Source of the DNA: Anaerostipes sp.
Lineage (GTDB): Bacteria > Bacillota > Clostridia > Lachnospirales > Lachnospiraceae
Direction of reading: 5' to 3'
Assembly (NCBI GenBank): GCA_028697725.1
Contig: JAQVEG010000001.1
Span: 62,001 to 126,000 of the forward strand
Length of the DNA: 64,000 nucleotides
In this document: positions 53,400 to 63,124 of the stretch, piece by piece
Position numbering within the stretch: the first letter of the stretch is position 1
Layout: each line of letters opens with the position of its first letter
The notes under the pieces: model-generated
Told to the model about the DNA's origin: nothing
What the model saw: only the letters and a program-made list of their open reading frames with translations
Databases searched by the model: none
Position numbers and translations under genes: made by a program

Positions 53400-54593
53400 A
53401 TGAAAGTATTAGTTATCAATTGTGGTAGTTCATCATTAAAGTATCAATTAATCGACTCAGATACAGAGATAGTATTAGCAAAGGGATTATGTGAAAGAAT
53501 CGGAATTGATGGAGCATTAACTCATGAACCATCAGGAAAAGGGAAGTTTAAATCAACACCTGCAATGCCAGATCATAAAACAGCAATCGGAATTGTGTTA
53601 GAGCAATTAACAGATGCCGAAGTTGGTGTCATTGCGTCTTTAGATGAAGTTGGAGCAGTAGGTCATCGAATTGTACATGGTGGAGAGAAGTTTACAAAGT
53701 CATGCATTATAACAGATGAAGTATTAAAGCAAGTAGAAGAATGCAGCGTGTTTGCACCTCTTCATAATCCAGCTGGATTGATTGGTGTTCGTGCATGTAA
53801 AGAACTTATGCCAAACCTTCAAATGGTAGCAGTGTTTGATACAGCATTCCATCAAACAATGCCTGAAAAAGCATATTTATATGGGATTCCTCGTAAATAT
53901 TATGATGAAGACGGAATTCGTCGTTATGGATTTCATGGAACATCACATCAGTTTGTTTCAGCAGAAACAGCTAAGATGTTAGGAAAAGACGTAAAAGATT
54001 TGAACATTATTGTATGTCACCTTGGAAATGGTGCAAGTGTAACAGCAGTAAAGGGTGGAGAATCTGTTGATACATCTATGGGATTAACACCATTAGAAGG
54101 ATTGATTATGGGAACTCGTTCTGGAGATTTGGATCCAGCGATTATCGAGTTTATTGCAAATAAAGAAAACAAGACAGCTTCTGAAGTTCTTAATATCTTG
54201 AATAAAGAATCTGGAGTTCTTGGATTGTCTGGTGGAATTTCATCTGACTTTAGAGATGTAAAAGCAGCAAAAGCTGAAGGAAACAAAGCAGCATCAGCAG
54301 CATTAGATGCTTATGCATACAGAGTAGCAAAATACATTGGTGCATATACAGTAGCTATGAACGGTGTAGATGCAATTGCATTTACAGCTGGATTAGGTGA
54401 GAATGATGATGTTACAAGAGTGGCTATTTGTGAGTATCTAGGATGTATTGGAGCTACAATTGATGAACAGAAGAACAATGTTCATGGAGATGCAGCAGTA
54501 ATCTCAACAGATGATTCAAAAGTGACATTACTTTGTATTCCAACAAACGAAGAATTAATGATTGCAAGAGATACAGTAGCCCTTACAAAATAA
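53400..54593 (+). CDS. ackA: Acetate kinase
   Basis: 397 residues, standard length. ASKHA signatures VINCGSSSLKYQ and VFDTAFHQTMP, then YGFHGTSHQFVS and TAGLGENDDVTR are intact. It turns acetyl phosphate and ADP into acetate and ATP. Start after AGGAG. No terminator is seen after it; the yceD promoter starts 14 nt downstream. Confidence 0.98.
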   Translation: MKVLVINCGSSSLKYQLIDSDTEIVLAKGLCERIGIDGALTHEPSGKGKFKSTPAMPDHKTAIGIVLEQLTDAEVGVIASLDEVGAVGHRIVHGGEKFTKSCIITDEVLKQVEECSVFAPLHNPAGLIGVRACKELMPNLQMVAVFDTAFHQTMPEKAYLYGIPRKYYDEDGIRRYGFHGTSHQFVSAETAKMLGKDVKDLNIIVCHLGNGASVTAVKGGESVDTSMGLTPLEGLIMGTRSGDLDPAIIEFIANKENKTASEVLNILNKESGVLGLSGGISSDFRDVKAAKAEGNKAASAALDAYAYRVAKYIGAYTVAMNGVDAIAFTAGLGENDDVTRVAICEYLGCIGATIDEQKNNVHGDAAVISTDDSKVTLLCIPTNEELMIARDTVALTK

Positions 54594-54606
54594 GTTCATT
54601 ATTATC

Positions 54607-54635
54607 TTGACAAAGAACTAATGCATTTGTATAAT
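54607..54635 (+). promoter_or_regulatory. Consensus sigma-A promoter of yceD-rpmF
   Basis: TTGACA (54607-54612), 17-nt spacer, TATAAT (54630-54635): both hexamers are perfect. The -10 includes the first bases of an upstream in-frame ATG, which therefore cannot be the start of yceD. Confidence 0.93.
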
Positions 54636-54663
54636 GGTACAGTATGAAATTTTAGGAGATAGT

Positions 54664-55182
54664 ATGCTTATTCAATTATCAAAGTTATTTTCAGTAGCTG
54701 ATTATGAGGAAAATATCACAGGTCATATTGACATAGAAGAGATTCAGATGGGACAAGAGTCGTACCAGATTCGAGGAAAAGAAGATTTTCCAGTTAAGAT
54801 TAAGAATCATGGGAAACGCGAAGTGTCAATTGAACTTTCTACCAGTGTGACAATTGGGATACCATGTAGTCGGTGTTTGGAAGAGGTATTGGTTCCAATG
54901 GACATCAATGTTTTCCAAATTGTAAATGGGGATGATATTGAACAATCTTGTGAGAATGAATTACCTTTTATAGAGGAAAGCAATCTGGATGTGGATGAAC
55001 TTATTTCAGAAGAGATCATTCCGTTATTGCCTACAAAGGTGCTATGCAGCGATGAATGCAAGGGTCTTTGTCCAGTGTGCGGAACAAATCTAAATAAGGA
55101 ATCATGTGACTGTGATACTACAGTTCCAGATCCACGTATGGCGGCTATCCAAGATATTTTTAAGAATTTTAAGGAGGTGTAG
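54664..55182 (+). CDS. DUF177/YceD family protein
   Basis: 172 residues from ATG 54664, with AGGAG 5 nt upstream. CSRCLEE and the paired cysteines of ECKGLCPVCGTNLNKESC, followed by DPRMAAIQDIF, are the family signature. YceD proteins are linked to 23S rRNA processing or stability and nearly always precede rpmF, as here with a 5-nt gap. Confidence 0.92.
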   Translation: MLIQLSKLFSVADYEENITGHIDIEEIQMGQESYQIRGKEDFPVKIKNHGKREVSIELSTSVTIGIPCSRCLEEVLVPMDINVFQIVNGDDIEQSCENELPFIEESNLDVDELISEEIIPLLPTKVLCSDECKGLCPVCGTNLNKESCDCDTTVPDPRMAAIQDIFKNFKEV

Positions 55183-55187
55183 ATACC

Positions 55188-55370
55188 ATGTCAATTTGTC
55201 CAAAGAATAAATCTTCAAAAGGAAGAAGAGACAAACGTAGAGCTAACTGGAAGATGACTGCTCCAGCGTTAGTTAAATGTAGCAAGTGCGGTGAATTAAT
55301 GATGCCTCATAGAGTATGTAAGGCTTGTGGTTCTTACAACAAAAAAGAAATCATTAATACAGCTGAATAA
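55188..55370 (+). CDS. rpmF: Ribosomal protein L32
   Basis: 60 residues. KNKSSKGRRDKRRANWKM is typical, with a zinc ribbon formed by CSKCGELMMPHRVCKACG. Last gene of the yceD unit. Co-transcription with yceD is conserved across bacteria. Confidence 0.97.
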   Translation: MSICPKNKSSKGRRDKRRANWKMTAPALVKCSKCGELMMPHRVCKACGSYNKKEIINTAE

Positions 55371-55380
55371 ATGAAGGTAT

Positions 55381-55401
55381 AGATGAAGAGTTTCATCTTT
55401 T
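55381..55401 (+). terminator. Weak hairpin after rpmF
   Basis: AGATGAA (55381-55387), loop GAGT, TTCATCT (55392-55398), then a short T stretch. It may attenuate rather than stop transcription into plsX. Confidence 0.4.
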
Positions 55402-55482
55402 AGAAGCGCCAGGCGTTTAGACTGTATATAGTTTATTCGAATGGTGCTTTTCCTTTATATTTTTGTATAAAAAGGAGAAATT

Positions 55483-56490
55483 ATGAATGAATTAGTTAAA
55501 GTAGCTGTAGATGCTATGGGTGGTGACAATGCACCAGGAGAAATCGTAAAAGGTGCAGTGGATGCTGTAAATGAAAATAATGAAATTAAGGTTTTTTTAG
55601 TAGGAAAAGAGAATAGAATTCAGGAAGAACTTAAGAAATATCAATTTAAGCGGGAGCAAATTGATGTTGTAAATGCAGAGGAAGAAATTTCTTGTGATGA
55701 ATCACCAGTGGAGGCGATTCGTAAGAAGAAAGATTCTTCCATGGTAGTAGCAATGAAGATGGTAAAGGACAAGAGTGCAGATGCATTTGTATCGGCAGGA
55801 AGTTCAGGGGCTATTTTAGTTGGAGGACAGTTTGTTGTGGGAAGGATTCGAGGAATTAAAAGATCACCACTTGCAGTTCTTATGCCTACAGTAAAAGGAG
55901 TATCGTTGATTATTGACTGTGGTGCCAATATGGATTCTAAAGCAGAATACTTACACTCATTTGCGAAAATGGGTTCTATCTATATGGAACATGTAGTTGG
56001 AATTAAGAGTCCTAAAGTTGCATTGGTTAATGTTGGAATGGAAGAAGAAAAAGGAAATATATTGGTAAAAGAAACCATGCCACTATTAAAAGATGATCAG
56101 GATATTAATTATTCAGGTTATATTGAGGCAAGGGATATTCACGCAGGAGCAGCAGATGTAATTGTATGTGATGCTTTTGTTGGAAATGTAATTTTAAAAT
56201 TATCTGAGGGATTATCATCATCTTTGGTTGGTATGATAAAAAAAGGATTGATGAGTACAGTACGCAGTAAAATAGGTGCATTTTTGGCATTGCCAGCATT
56301 AAAGAAAACTCTTAAGAAATTTGATGCCTCAGAGTACGGTGGAGCACCACTTCTTGGACTAAATGGACTTGTTGTGAAAATGCATGGAAATGCAACAGCA
56401 AAAGAGACGAAAAATGCAATTATTCAATGTATTACATTTTCTCAGCAGGATATTAACAGCAAGATAAAAGAACAGATTGTTGAGGGATAA
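55483..56490 (+). CDS. plsX: Phosphate acyltransferase PlsX
   Basis: 335 residues. VAVDAMGGDNAPGEIVKGAV at the start, SAGSSGAILVGG and CDAFVGNVILKLSEG are family motifs. It makes acyl-phosphate from acyl-ACP for membrane phospholipid synthesis. The usual acpP gene between plsX and rnc is missing here; rnc follows directly. Confidence 0.96.
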   Translation: MNELVKVAVDAMGGDNAPGEIVKGAVDAVNENNEIKVFLVGKENRIQEELKKYQFKREQIDVVNAEEEISCDESPVEAIRKKKDSSMVVAMKMVKDKSADAFVSAGSSGAILVGGQFVVGRIRGIKRSPLAVLMPTVKGVSLIIDCGANMDSKAEYLHSFAKMGSIYMEHVVGIKSPKVALVNVGMEEEKGNILVKETMPLLKDDQDINYSGYIEARDIHAGAADVIVCDAFVGNVILKLSEGLSSSLVGMIKKGLMSTVRSKIGAFLALPALKKTLKKFDASEYGGAPLLGLNGLVVKMHGNATAKETKNAIIQCITFSQQDINSKIKEQIVEG

Positions 56491-56496
56491 TGTGTG

Positions 56497-57183
56497 ATGA
56501 AAGAAATCGATATTGAAGAATTTCAAGAGAAAATTCAAATTGAATTTAATGATAAAGAGTTGTTGAATATTGCGTTGACTCACAGTTCTTTTTCCAATGA
56601 AAGAAAAATTAATAAGCGAGCAAATAATGAAAGACTTGAATTTCTAGGAGATGCAGTCTTAGAAATTGTAGTGAGTGATTATTTGTTTCGAGCATATCCA
56701 AAGAAACCAGAAGGTGAGTTGACAAAATTAAGAGCAAGTCTTGTGTGTGAACCGACGTTGGCAGCATGTGCTAGAGATATCTCTTTAGGTAATTATCTAT
56801 TCTTGAGCAAAGGGGAGACTTTGACAGGTGGAGATGACAGAGATTCTATTTTATCCGATGCCTTTGAAGCGGTTATTGGAGCTGTTTATATGGATCAAGG
56901 CTATGATAAAGCTAAGTTTTTTATCGATACTTACTTGCTGGGGGATGTGGAAGACAAGGTGTTATTTTGTGATTCCAAAACAAAACTTCAGGAAATGGTT
57001 CAGAGTATTTCAAAAGAGAGAGTGGAATATCGTCTCATAAAAGAAGAAGGACCAGACCACATGAAAACATTTACAGTAGAAGTAATGCTGGAAGATAAAT
57101 TATTAGGCGTTGGAGAAGGAAGAAGCAAAAAGAGTGCAGAGCAAAAGGCGGCATATGAAGCAATAAAGAGCAAGAAGATATAG
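56497..57183 (+). CDS. rnc: Ribonuclease III
   Basis: 228 residues. The catalytic domain has NNERLEFLGDAVLEIVVSDYLF and the second acidic set in DSILSDAFEAVIGAVYMDQG; the C-terminal dsRNA-binding domain (~160-228) has GVGEGRSKKSAEQKAAYEAI. GTG 56494 (7 nt from GAGGG) or ATG 56497 may be the start. It processes rRNA and structured RNAs. Next gene is smc, as in Bacillus. Confidence 0.96.
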   Translation: MKEIDIEEFQEKIQIEFNDKELLNIALTHSSFSNERKINKRANNERLEFLGDAVLEIVVSDYLFRAYPKKPEGELTKLRASLVCEPTLAACARDISLGNYLFLSKGETLTGGDDRDSILSDAFEAVIGAVYMDQGYDKAKFFIDTYLLGDVEDKVLFCDSKTKLQEMVQSISKERVEYRLIKEEGPDHMKTFTVEVMLEDKLLGVGEGRSKKSAEQKAAYEAIKSKKI

Positions 57184-57192
57184 AGGACAGAT

Positions 57193-60100
57193 ATGTACTT
57201 GAAAAGCATAGAAGTAAATGGATTTAAATCATTTGCTCATAAAATGGTATTTGAATTTAATAGTGGAATCACAGGGATTGTAGGACCTAATGGAAGTGGG
57301 AAAAGTAACGTTGCAGATGCAGTTCGCTGGGTGCTGGGAGAGCAAAGTGCAAAGCAGCTTCGTGGAGCTAAAATGGAAGATGTTATTTTTTCTGGAACTG
57401 AGATGAGAAAACCTATGGGGTCTGCATATGTTGCCATTACTATGGATAACAGTGACCACAGCCTACCCATTGACTTTGAAGAAGTTACTGTGGCAAGGCG
57501 TGTGTATCGTTCTGGAGAGAGTGAATATTTGATTAATGGCGGCAGCTGCCGAAGAAAAGATATTGTAGAATTGTTTTTTGATACAGGAGTTGGAAAAGAA
57601 GGATACTCTATCATTGGACAAGGTCAGATTGATCAAATTTTAAATGGAAAACCAGAGGATCGAAGAGAATTATTTGATGAAGCTGCTGGAATTGTTAAAT
57701 ATAAAAAAAATAAAGCAGAAACAGAAAAATCTTTAGAGGTTGAAAGAGATAATCTGGAACGTATTACGGATATTTTAACGGAACTTGACAGACAAGTTGG
57801 ACCATTAAAAAAGCAATCAGAAAAGGCAAAAGAGTGTCTAACTTATCGGGAAAAATTAAAAGAATATGATACAACAATGTTTGTACTTGAAAATACCCAG
57901 CTGACAAAAGAGCTACAAGAATTAGACGAAAAGGTTGAAATTCAGCAAAGTGATTTGGCTCGGTCGGAGAAGGAAAACGAGAGGGCAAAAGGAAAAACTG
58001 AAACTGTTGAAATCTTACTAGAAAAGGCAAGGACTTTATTAGAAGATGAAAATCGAAAGCTAAATGAAGAAAAATTGTCAAAAGAAAAAGAAGAAGGTTT
58101 TATTCAGGTTTTAGAAGAACAAATCAATACAGTTAGGGCAAAAGAGAGTCATTATACAGAGAATTTTAATCGATTAACCAGTAGTCAAGAACAAAAGAAA
58201 AAAGAATTAAATGAGCAAAAGGAGCTACTCCAAAAGAATCAAGCTGCACTGGAAGCTATGATAAAAGAGAGAGTTGACAAGGAAAGTAAAGTTGCATTTC
58301 TTGAAAAGAAAATTCAGGATACTCAAACTCAGATTGATGAATTGAGACATAATGTAACTAGTTTTACAGATAACAAGTTAAATGTTTCTTCTAAGGTGGA
58401 ACATCACGAGACAGTGAAACATCATTTAGCAGAGAGAATGAAGCATTTAGAGATTCAGCTTTCGGAAACGAAAGAAAATAAAGCGACTCAGGAAGTTCTT
58501 TCTTTTTCTTCGAAAAAGCTGGAACAAGAATTGCTGGAACAAAAACAAGATTTGATTCAAAAGAATCGAGGAAAGCAAAAAAAATTAGCAGAAATTCAGG
58601 AAAGAATTCAGACACTGCAAAGAGAAAATGCGGCGAATAGAGATGAATATCGCAAGTATCAGGCAAGATATGAGTCTATCCGTAATATGACAGAACGCTA
58701 TGATGGATATGGGGTTGGAATTCAACGTGTTATGGAACAAAAGAAACAAAATCCTGGGATTGTTGGATCCGTTGCAGACATTATTCATGTTGAAAAGCGT
58801 TATGAGACGGCAATGGAAATCGCTCTTGGTGGAGCTATTCGAAATATTGTAACCAAGACACAAAAGACTGCAAGAGATATGATTGCTTTTCTAAAACAGA
58901 ACCGATATGGAAGAGTTACATTTCTACCCTTAGATGCAGTTAAGGGCAGAGGTGAATTTCCTAGAAAAGAAGCATTGTCAGAACCAGGTGTGTTAGGACC
59001 TGCCAATGAACTGGTTCAGTATGATAGTCAATTTGATGGACTGTTTCGTTCGCTTCTTGGAAGAACGTTGATTGTAGATCAAATAGAAAATGCAACGAAG
59101 ATTGCAAATAAATACCACCATTCTCTTCGGATTGTTACCTTGGAAGGGGAACTTTTAAATCCTGGAGGTTCCATGGCTGGAGGAGCATTTAAAAATAAAA
59201 GCAATCTCCTTGGTAGAAATCGTGAATTATCAGAATTAGAAGAACGGGTAAAATCAAAAAAAGAATCTATTGAAAAACTGGTTCAGGAACTGCAGCAAGA
59301 GAACGATAAAATTGAAGTTGTTCGTCAGGAACAAAATGATATTCTAAGAGAAACTCAAGAAGTTGATTTGGATATTAATAGTACAAAGATGACATTAAAG
59401 ACAATTTTAGAACGTCAACGAGAGTATGACGAGGATATCAGACAAATTCAGACAAGCATTGGAAGTTTGAATCTTGAGCAGGAAGAAAATGAATCTCAAT
59501 TGGATTCTCTATATGAGAAGAAAAATACCCTAGAAGATGCCAATAAGACAGATGAAGACCAGATTGAAGCATTGGAAAAAGAACTTGCAAATGCCACAGA
59601 AAAAGCTGAAAAAATGGCTGGGGAAGTGAGCGAGGTTCATATTAAGAACAGTGCATTATCACAGGAGGCTGACTATATTCGGAGCAATCAAGAGAGAATC
59701 GAATATGAGTTAAAAGATATCTTAGATGAGCTAAATCAATTGAAAGTGGAATCTACAGATGTGGATGGAGAAGTATCTGCAAAAGAAAAAGAGATTATAG
59801 ATACGAAAAAATCCATTAAAAAGAGAGCCGCATTAATTGAAGAATTAAATGATAAGATTCATGAGATGGAAGGAAAACTAGCCAAAGAAAATGAAGCTTA
59901 TAAAAAGGCAATCAAAGACAGTCAGGAAACATTAGAAGCAATCAGCCGCTGCAAGGAGGAAGGAATTCGTCTGGAAAATCTTGTGGAAAAAGCAAAGGGG
60001 AAACAAGAAAGTCTGTTGAATTATATGTGGGAAACATATGAGATGACCTACCATGCAGCAAAAGAAAAAATGCAGGATGATTCTAATATTTCTATGACAG

Positions 60101-60753
60101 AACTTCGAGGGCTTATTAATGAGATGAAGCAGAAGATTCGTCAGCTGGGAAATGTGAATTTAAATGCCATTGAAGAATATCAAGAAGTTTCTGAACGTTA
60201 TGAATTCTTGACAAAGCAGCATGAAGATATTGTAAAAGCAGAGGAACAGCTTGTAGGGATTATTGAGGAACTTGAAGTAAAAATGCGTGAGCAGTTTAAC
60301 TATAAGTTTAGAGAGATTCAAACCATGTTTCAAAAAGTATTTGCAGAATTATTTGGTGGGGGAACGGCAAGACTTGAGTTAACGGAAGGTGACGTTCTAG
60401 AATCAGGTGTTCGTATTATTGCACAGCCACCAGGAAAGAAGCTGCAAAATATGATGCAATTATCTGGAGGAGAAAAAGCATTAACTGCGATTTCACTTTT
60501 ATTTGCAATTCAAAATTTAAAACCATCGCCATTTTGTCTTTTAGATGAAATTGAGGCGGCATTAGATGATTCTAATGTAACCCGATTTGCAGGATATTTA
60601 CATAAGTTGACAGAAAACACACAGTTTATTGTAATTACTCACAGACGTGGTACAATGACAGCAGCAGATATTTTGTATGGTATTACTATGCAGGAAAAGG
60701 GAGTTTCAACCCTTGTATCTGTTAATTTAATCGAAGATGATTTAGAGGAATAG
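57193..60753 (+). CDS. smc: Chromosome segregation protein SMC
   Basis: 1,186 residues. N-terminal ATPase half with Walker A GPNGSGKSN; two long coiled-coil arms (~165-500 and ~670-1010); hinge (~515-665, GIVGSVADIIHVEKRYETAMEIAL part); C-terminal signature LSGGEKALTAI and Walker B FCLLDEIEAALDD. With ScpA/ScpB, which are not encoded here, it compacts and separates chromosomes. The 9-nt gap to rnc and the following ftsY match the conserved order. Confidence 0.98.
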   Translation: MYLKSIEVNGFKSFAHKMVFEFNSGITGIVGPNGSGKSNVADAVRWVLGEQSAKQLRGAKMEDVIFSGTEMRKPMGSAYVAITMDNSDHSLPIDFEEVTVARRVYRSGESEYLINGGSCRRKDIVELFFDTGVGKEGYSIIGQGQIDQILNGKPEDRRELFDEAAGIVKYKKNKAETEKSLEVERDNLERITDILTELDRQVGPLKKQSEKAKECLTYREKLKEYDTTMFVLENTQLTKELQELDEKVEIQQSDLARSEKENERAKGKTETVEILLEKARTLLEDENRKLNEEKLSKEKEEGFIQVLEEQINTVRAKESHYTENFNRLTSSQEQKKKELNEQKELLQKNQAALEAMIKERVDKESKVAFLEKKIQDTQTQIDELRHNVTSFTDNKLNVSSKVEHHETVKHHLAERMKHLEIQLSETKENKATQEVLSFSSKKLEQELLEQKQDLIQKNRGKQKKLAEIQERIQTLQRENAANRDEYRKYQARYESIRNMTERYDGYGVGIQRVMEQKKQNPGIVGSVADIIHVEKRYETAMEIALGGAIRNIVTKTQKTARDMIAFLKQNRYGRVTFLPLDAVKGRGEFPRKEALSEPGVLGPANELVQYDSQFDGLFRSLLGRTLIVDQIENATKIANKYHHSLRIVTLEGELLNPGGSMAGGAFKNKSNLLGRNRELSELEERVKSKKESIEKLVQELQQENDKIEVVRQEQNDILRETQEVDLDINSTKMTLKTILERQREYDEDIRQIQTSIGSLNLEQEENESQLDSLYEKKNTLEDANKTDEDQIEALEKELANATEKAEKMAGEVSEVHIKNSALSQEADYIRSNQERIEYELKDILDELNQLKVESTDVDGEVSAKEKEIIDTKKSIKKRAALIEELNDKIHEMEGKLAKENEAYKKAIKDSQETLEAISRCKEEGIRLENLVEKAKGKQESLLNYMWETYEMTYHAAKEKMQDDSNISMTELRGLINEMKQKIRQLGNVNLNAIEEYQEVSERYEFLTKQHEDIVKAEEQLVGIIEELEVKMREQFNYKFREIQTMFQKVFAELFGGGTARLELTEGDVLESGVRIIAQPPGKKLQNMMQLSGGEKALTAISLLFAIQNLKPSPFCLLDEIEAALDDSNVTRFAGYLHKLTENTQFIVITHRRGTMTAADILYGITMQEKGVSTLVSVNLIEDDLEE

Positions 60754-60783
60754 AAAAAGGTTTGGAATGAAGGAGGCAATAAT

Positions 60784-61716
60784 ATGTCAGAGAAAAAAGG
60801 TTTTTTTCAGAGATTGGCAAATGGATTATCAAAAACAAGAGATAATATAGCGGCTAGTTTTGATTCTATTTTTAGTGGATTTTCCAGCTTAGATGACGAT
60901 TTTTACGAGGAATTGGAAGAAATACTTATTATGAGTGACATGGGAATTGATACAACCATGAATATCATTGAGGATTTAAAAAGAAAAGTAAAAGAACAGA
61001 AAATCAAAGAGCCAGAGGAATGCAGACAAGTCTTAATTGATTCAATTAAAGATCAAATGAAGCTAGATGAACATGCCTATGATTTTAAAGATAAGAAAAG
61101 TGTACTTTTAATGATTGGCGTAAATGGAGTTGGAAAAACAACAACCGTTGGGAAACTAGGTTCTGTGTTAAAGAGTGAAGGTAAGAAAGTGTTGTTTGCA
61201 GCGGCAGATACATTTCGTGCTGGAGCCATTGAGCAGCTAGGGGAATGGTCCAATCGAATTGGAGTAGATTTAATCAGTCAGTCAGAAGGAGCAGATCCTG
61301 CGGCGGTAGTTTTTGATGCAGTATCTGCAGCCAAAGCAAGGAATGTTGATGTGCTGATTTGCGATACAGCCGGAAGACTTCACAATAAGAAAAATCTAAT
61401 GGATGAATTATCCAAGATTAATCGTATTATTGAGAGAGAATATCCAGATGCATACCGAGAAACATTGATTGTATTAGATGGAACCACAGGACAGAATGCA
61501 CTTGCTCAGGCGAAACAGTTTAAGGCAGCCACAGACATTACAGGAATTGTCTTAACAAAATTAGATGGAACTGCCAAAGGTGGAATTGCAATTGCCATTC
61601 AGGCAGAATTAGGAATTCCAGTGAAGTACATTGGAATTGGCGAGCAGGTAGATGACTTACAGGAATTTGATCCAGATTCTTTTGTAAATGCGTTGTTTGA
61701 AAAAGGAGAAGAATAA
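60784..61716 (+). CDS. ftsY: Signal recognition particle receptor FtsY
   Basis: 310 residues. NG domain of an SRP GTPase: G1 GVNGVGKTTTVGKLG, DTFRAGAIEQL, G3 DTAGRLHNK, G4 TKLDGTAKGG and the closing GIGEQVDDLQEFD. The acidic A domain of E. coli is absent, as usual in Gram-positives. It docks SRP-ribosome complexes at the membrane. The next start abuts its stop with no gap. Confidence 0.98.
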   Translation: MSEKKGFFQRLANGLSKTRDNIAASFDSIFSGFSSLDDDFYEELEEILIMSDMGIDTTMNIIEDLKRKVKEQKIKEPEECRQVLIDSIKDQMKLDEHAYDFKDKKSVLLMIGVNGVGKTTTVGKLGSVLKSEGKKVLFAAADTFRAGAIEQLGEWSNRIGVDLISQSEGADPAAVVFDAVSAAKARNVDVLICDTAGRLHNKKNLMDELSKINRIIEREYPDAYRETLIVLDGTTGQNALAQAKQFKAATDITGIVLTKLDGTAKGGIAIAIQAELGIPVKYIGIGEQVDDLQEFDPDSFVNALFEKGEE

Positions 61717-62934
61717 ATGCTAAAATTAAAAGATTTTGAAGCTGCATATGATAAAGTTCAAGAAATAGTTTTACCAACAAAATTAATATACAGTGATAGT
61801 TTTTCGTCACAAACAGGAAATCAGGTTTACTTAAAACCGGAGAATATGCAATTAACAGGTGCATATAAGATTCGAGGTGCTTATTATAAAATTAGTACCT
61901 TAACCAAGGAAGAAAAAGATAGAGGTCTTATAACTGCTTCTGCAGGAAATCATGCACAGGGAGTTGCTCTTGCAGCGAAAAAACAAGGTGTAATGGCTAC
62001 AATTGTAATGCCTACAACAACCCCTCTTCTAAAAGTGAATCGTACCAAAGATTTAGGTGCGAAAGTTGTATTACACGGAGATGTTTATGACGAAGCTTGT
62101 GAATTTGCATTAAAACTTGCAGAAGAAAAAGGACTCACATTTGTACATCCTTTTGATGATTTAACAGTTGCAACTGGACAAGGTACCATTGCGATGGATA
62201 TTTTCAAAGAATTGCCTACCGTTGATATTATTTTAGTACCTGTTGGAGGAGGCGGATTAGTAACAGGAGTTTCAACCCTTGCAAAGTTACTGAATCCAAA
62301 GATTAAAGTCATTGGAGTAGAACCAGAAGGAGCTGCTTGTATGAAAGCCTCTTTAGAGGCTGGGAAAGTGGTTTCCTGCGAACATGTAAATACCATTGCG
62401 GACGGTACTGCAGTGCAGACTCCTGGGAAGAAAATATTCCCATATGTAAAGAATAACGTAGATGAAATTATTACAATCAATGATGAAGAGTTGATTCCAT
62501 GTTTCTTAGATTTATTAGAAAATCATAAGATGCTTGCTGAAAATTCAGGACTTTTATCTGTGGCAGCATTAAAGCATTTAAATGTGACTGGAAAGAAAGT
62601 AGTATCAGTGATTAGTGGTGGAAATATGGATGTTATTACCATTGCTTCTTTAGTACAACATGGACTTATTTTACGAGATCGTATTTTCACAGTATCTGTA
62701 TTTTTGCCGGACAAACCAGGAGAATTAACAAGAGTTTCCAAGATTATTGCACAGGCTCAAGGAAATGTAATCAGACTAGAGCATAACCAGTTTGTAAGCA
62801 TTAACCGTAGTGCAAAAGTTGAACTTACAATCACAATGGAAGCTTTTGGTACAGAGCATAAAGAAAAGATTATAAATGCATTAAAGGATACAGGATATAA
62901 TCCTCAAATGCGCGATTCAAAGAGTGTTTATTAG
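61717..62934 (+). CDS. ilvA: Threonine ammonia-lyase (threonine dehydratase) with ACT domain
   Basis: 405 residues. PLP lysine in QLTGAYKIRGAYYK, phosphate loop VGGGGLVTGVS, and a C-terminal ACT-like domain (~325-405, TVSVFLPDKPGELTRVSKII). It deaminates threonine to 2-oxobutyrate. The length and single ACT domain fit the short tdcB/ilvA type; biosynthetic or catabolic use is not decided by the sequence. It directly abuts ftsY, so they share a transcript. The usual ylxM-ffh pair does not follow ftsY here. Confidence 0.94.
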   Translation: MLKLKDFEAAYDKVQEIVLPTKLIYSDSFSSQTGNQVYLKPENMQLTGAYKIRGAYYKISTLTKEEKDRGLITASAGNHAQGVALAAKKQGVMATIVMPTTTPLLKVNRTKDLGAKVVLHGDVYDEACEFALKLAEEKGLTFVHPFDDLTVATGQGTIAMDIFKELPTVDIILVPVGGGGLVTGVSTLAKLLNPKIKVIGVEPEGAACMKASLEAGKVVSCEHVNTIADGTAVQTPGKKIFPYVKNNVDEIITINDEELIPCFLDLLENHKMLAENSGLLSVAALKHLNVTGKKVVSVISGGNMDVITIASLVQHGLILRDRIFTVSVFLPDKPGELTRVSKIIAQAQGNVIRLEHNQFVSINRSAKVELTITMEAFGTEHKEKIINALKDTGYNPQMRDSKSVY

Positions 62935-62957
62935 TAGAAAATTGATATAATTTGTCG

Positions 62958-62995
62958 AAAGAATCAGTAAGAATAATTACTTGCTGATTCTTTTT
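62958..62995 (+). terminator. Terminator after ilvA
   Basis: AAAGAATCAGTAAG (62958-62971) pairs with CTTGCTGATTCTTT (62980-62993) with one G-T pair, 8-nt loop, T run. Confidence 0.88.
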
Positions 62996-63109
62996 GTGCA
63001 AACAATACAAAAATCGACAAAAAAACTAAAAAAAATATACAAAATGATGAAAAAAGTTTGTAAAATGCATTTTAAAATGTACAATTTACTGTACGCAAAA
63101 CATACAATA

Positions 63110-63118
63110 TGGTATAAT
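63110..63118 (+). promoter_or_regulatory. Extended -10 promoter upstream of glgB
   Basis: TGGTATAAT matches the extended -10 TGnTATAAT (63110-63118). A poor -35 lies upstream. It would give a leader of about 255 nt. Confidence 0.6.
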
Positions 63119-63124
63119 ATAACC

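Noticed and set aside
54634-54663. Earlier ATG for the yceD gene
   Set aside because: It lies within the -10 of a perfect promoter, upstream of the transcription start.
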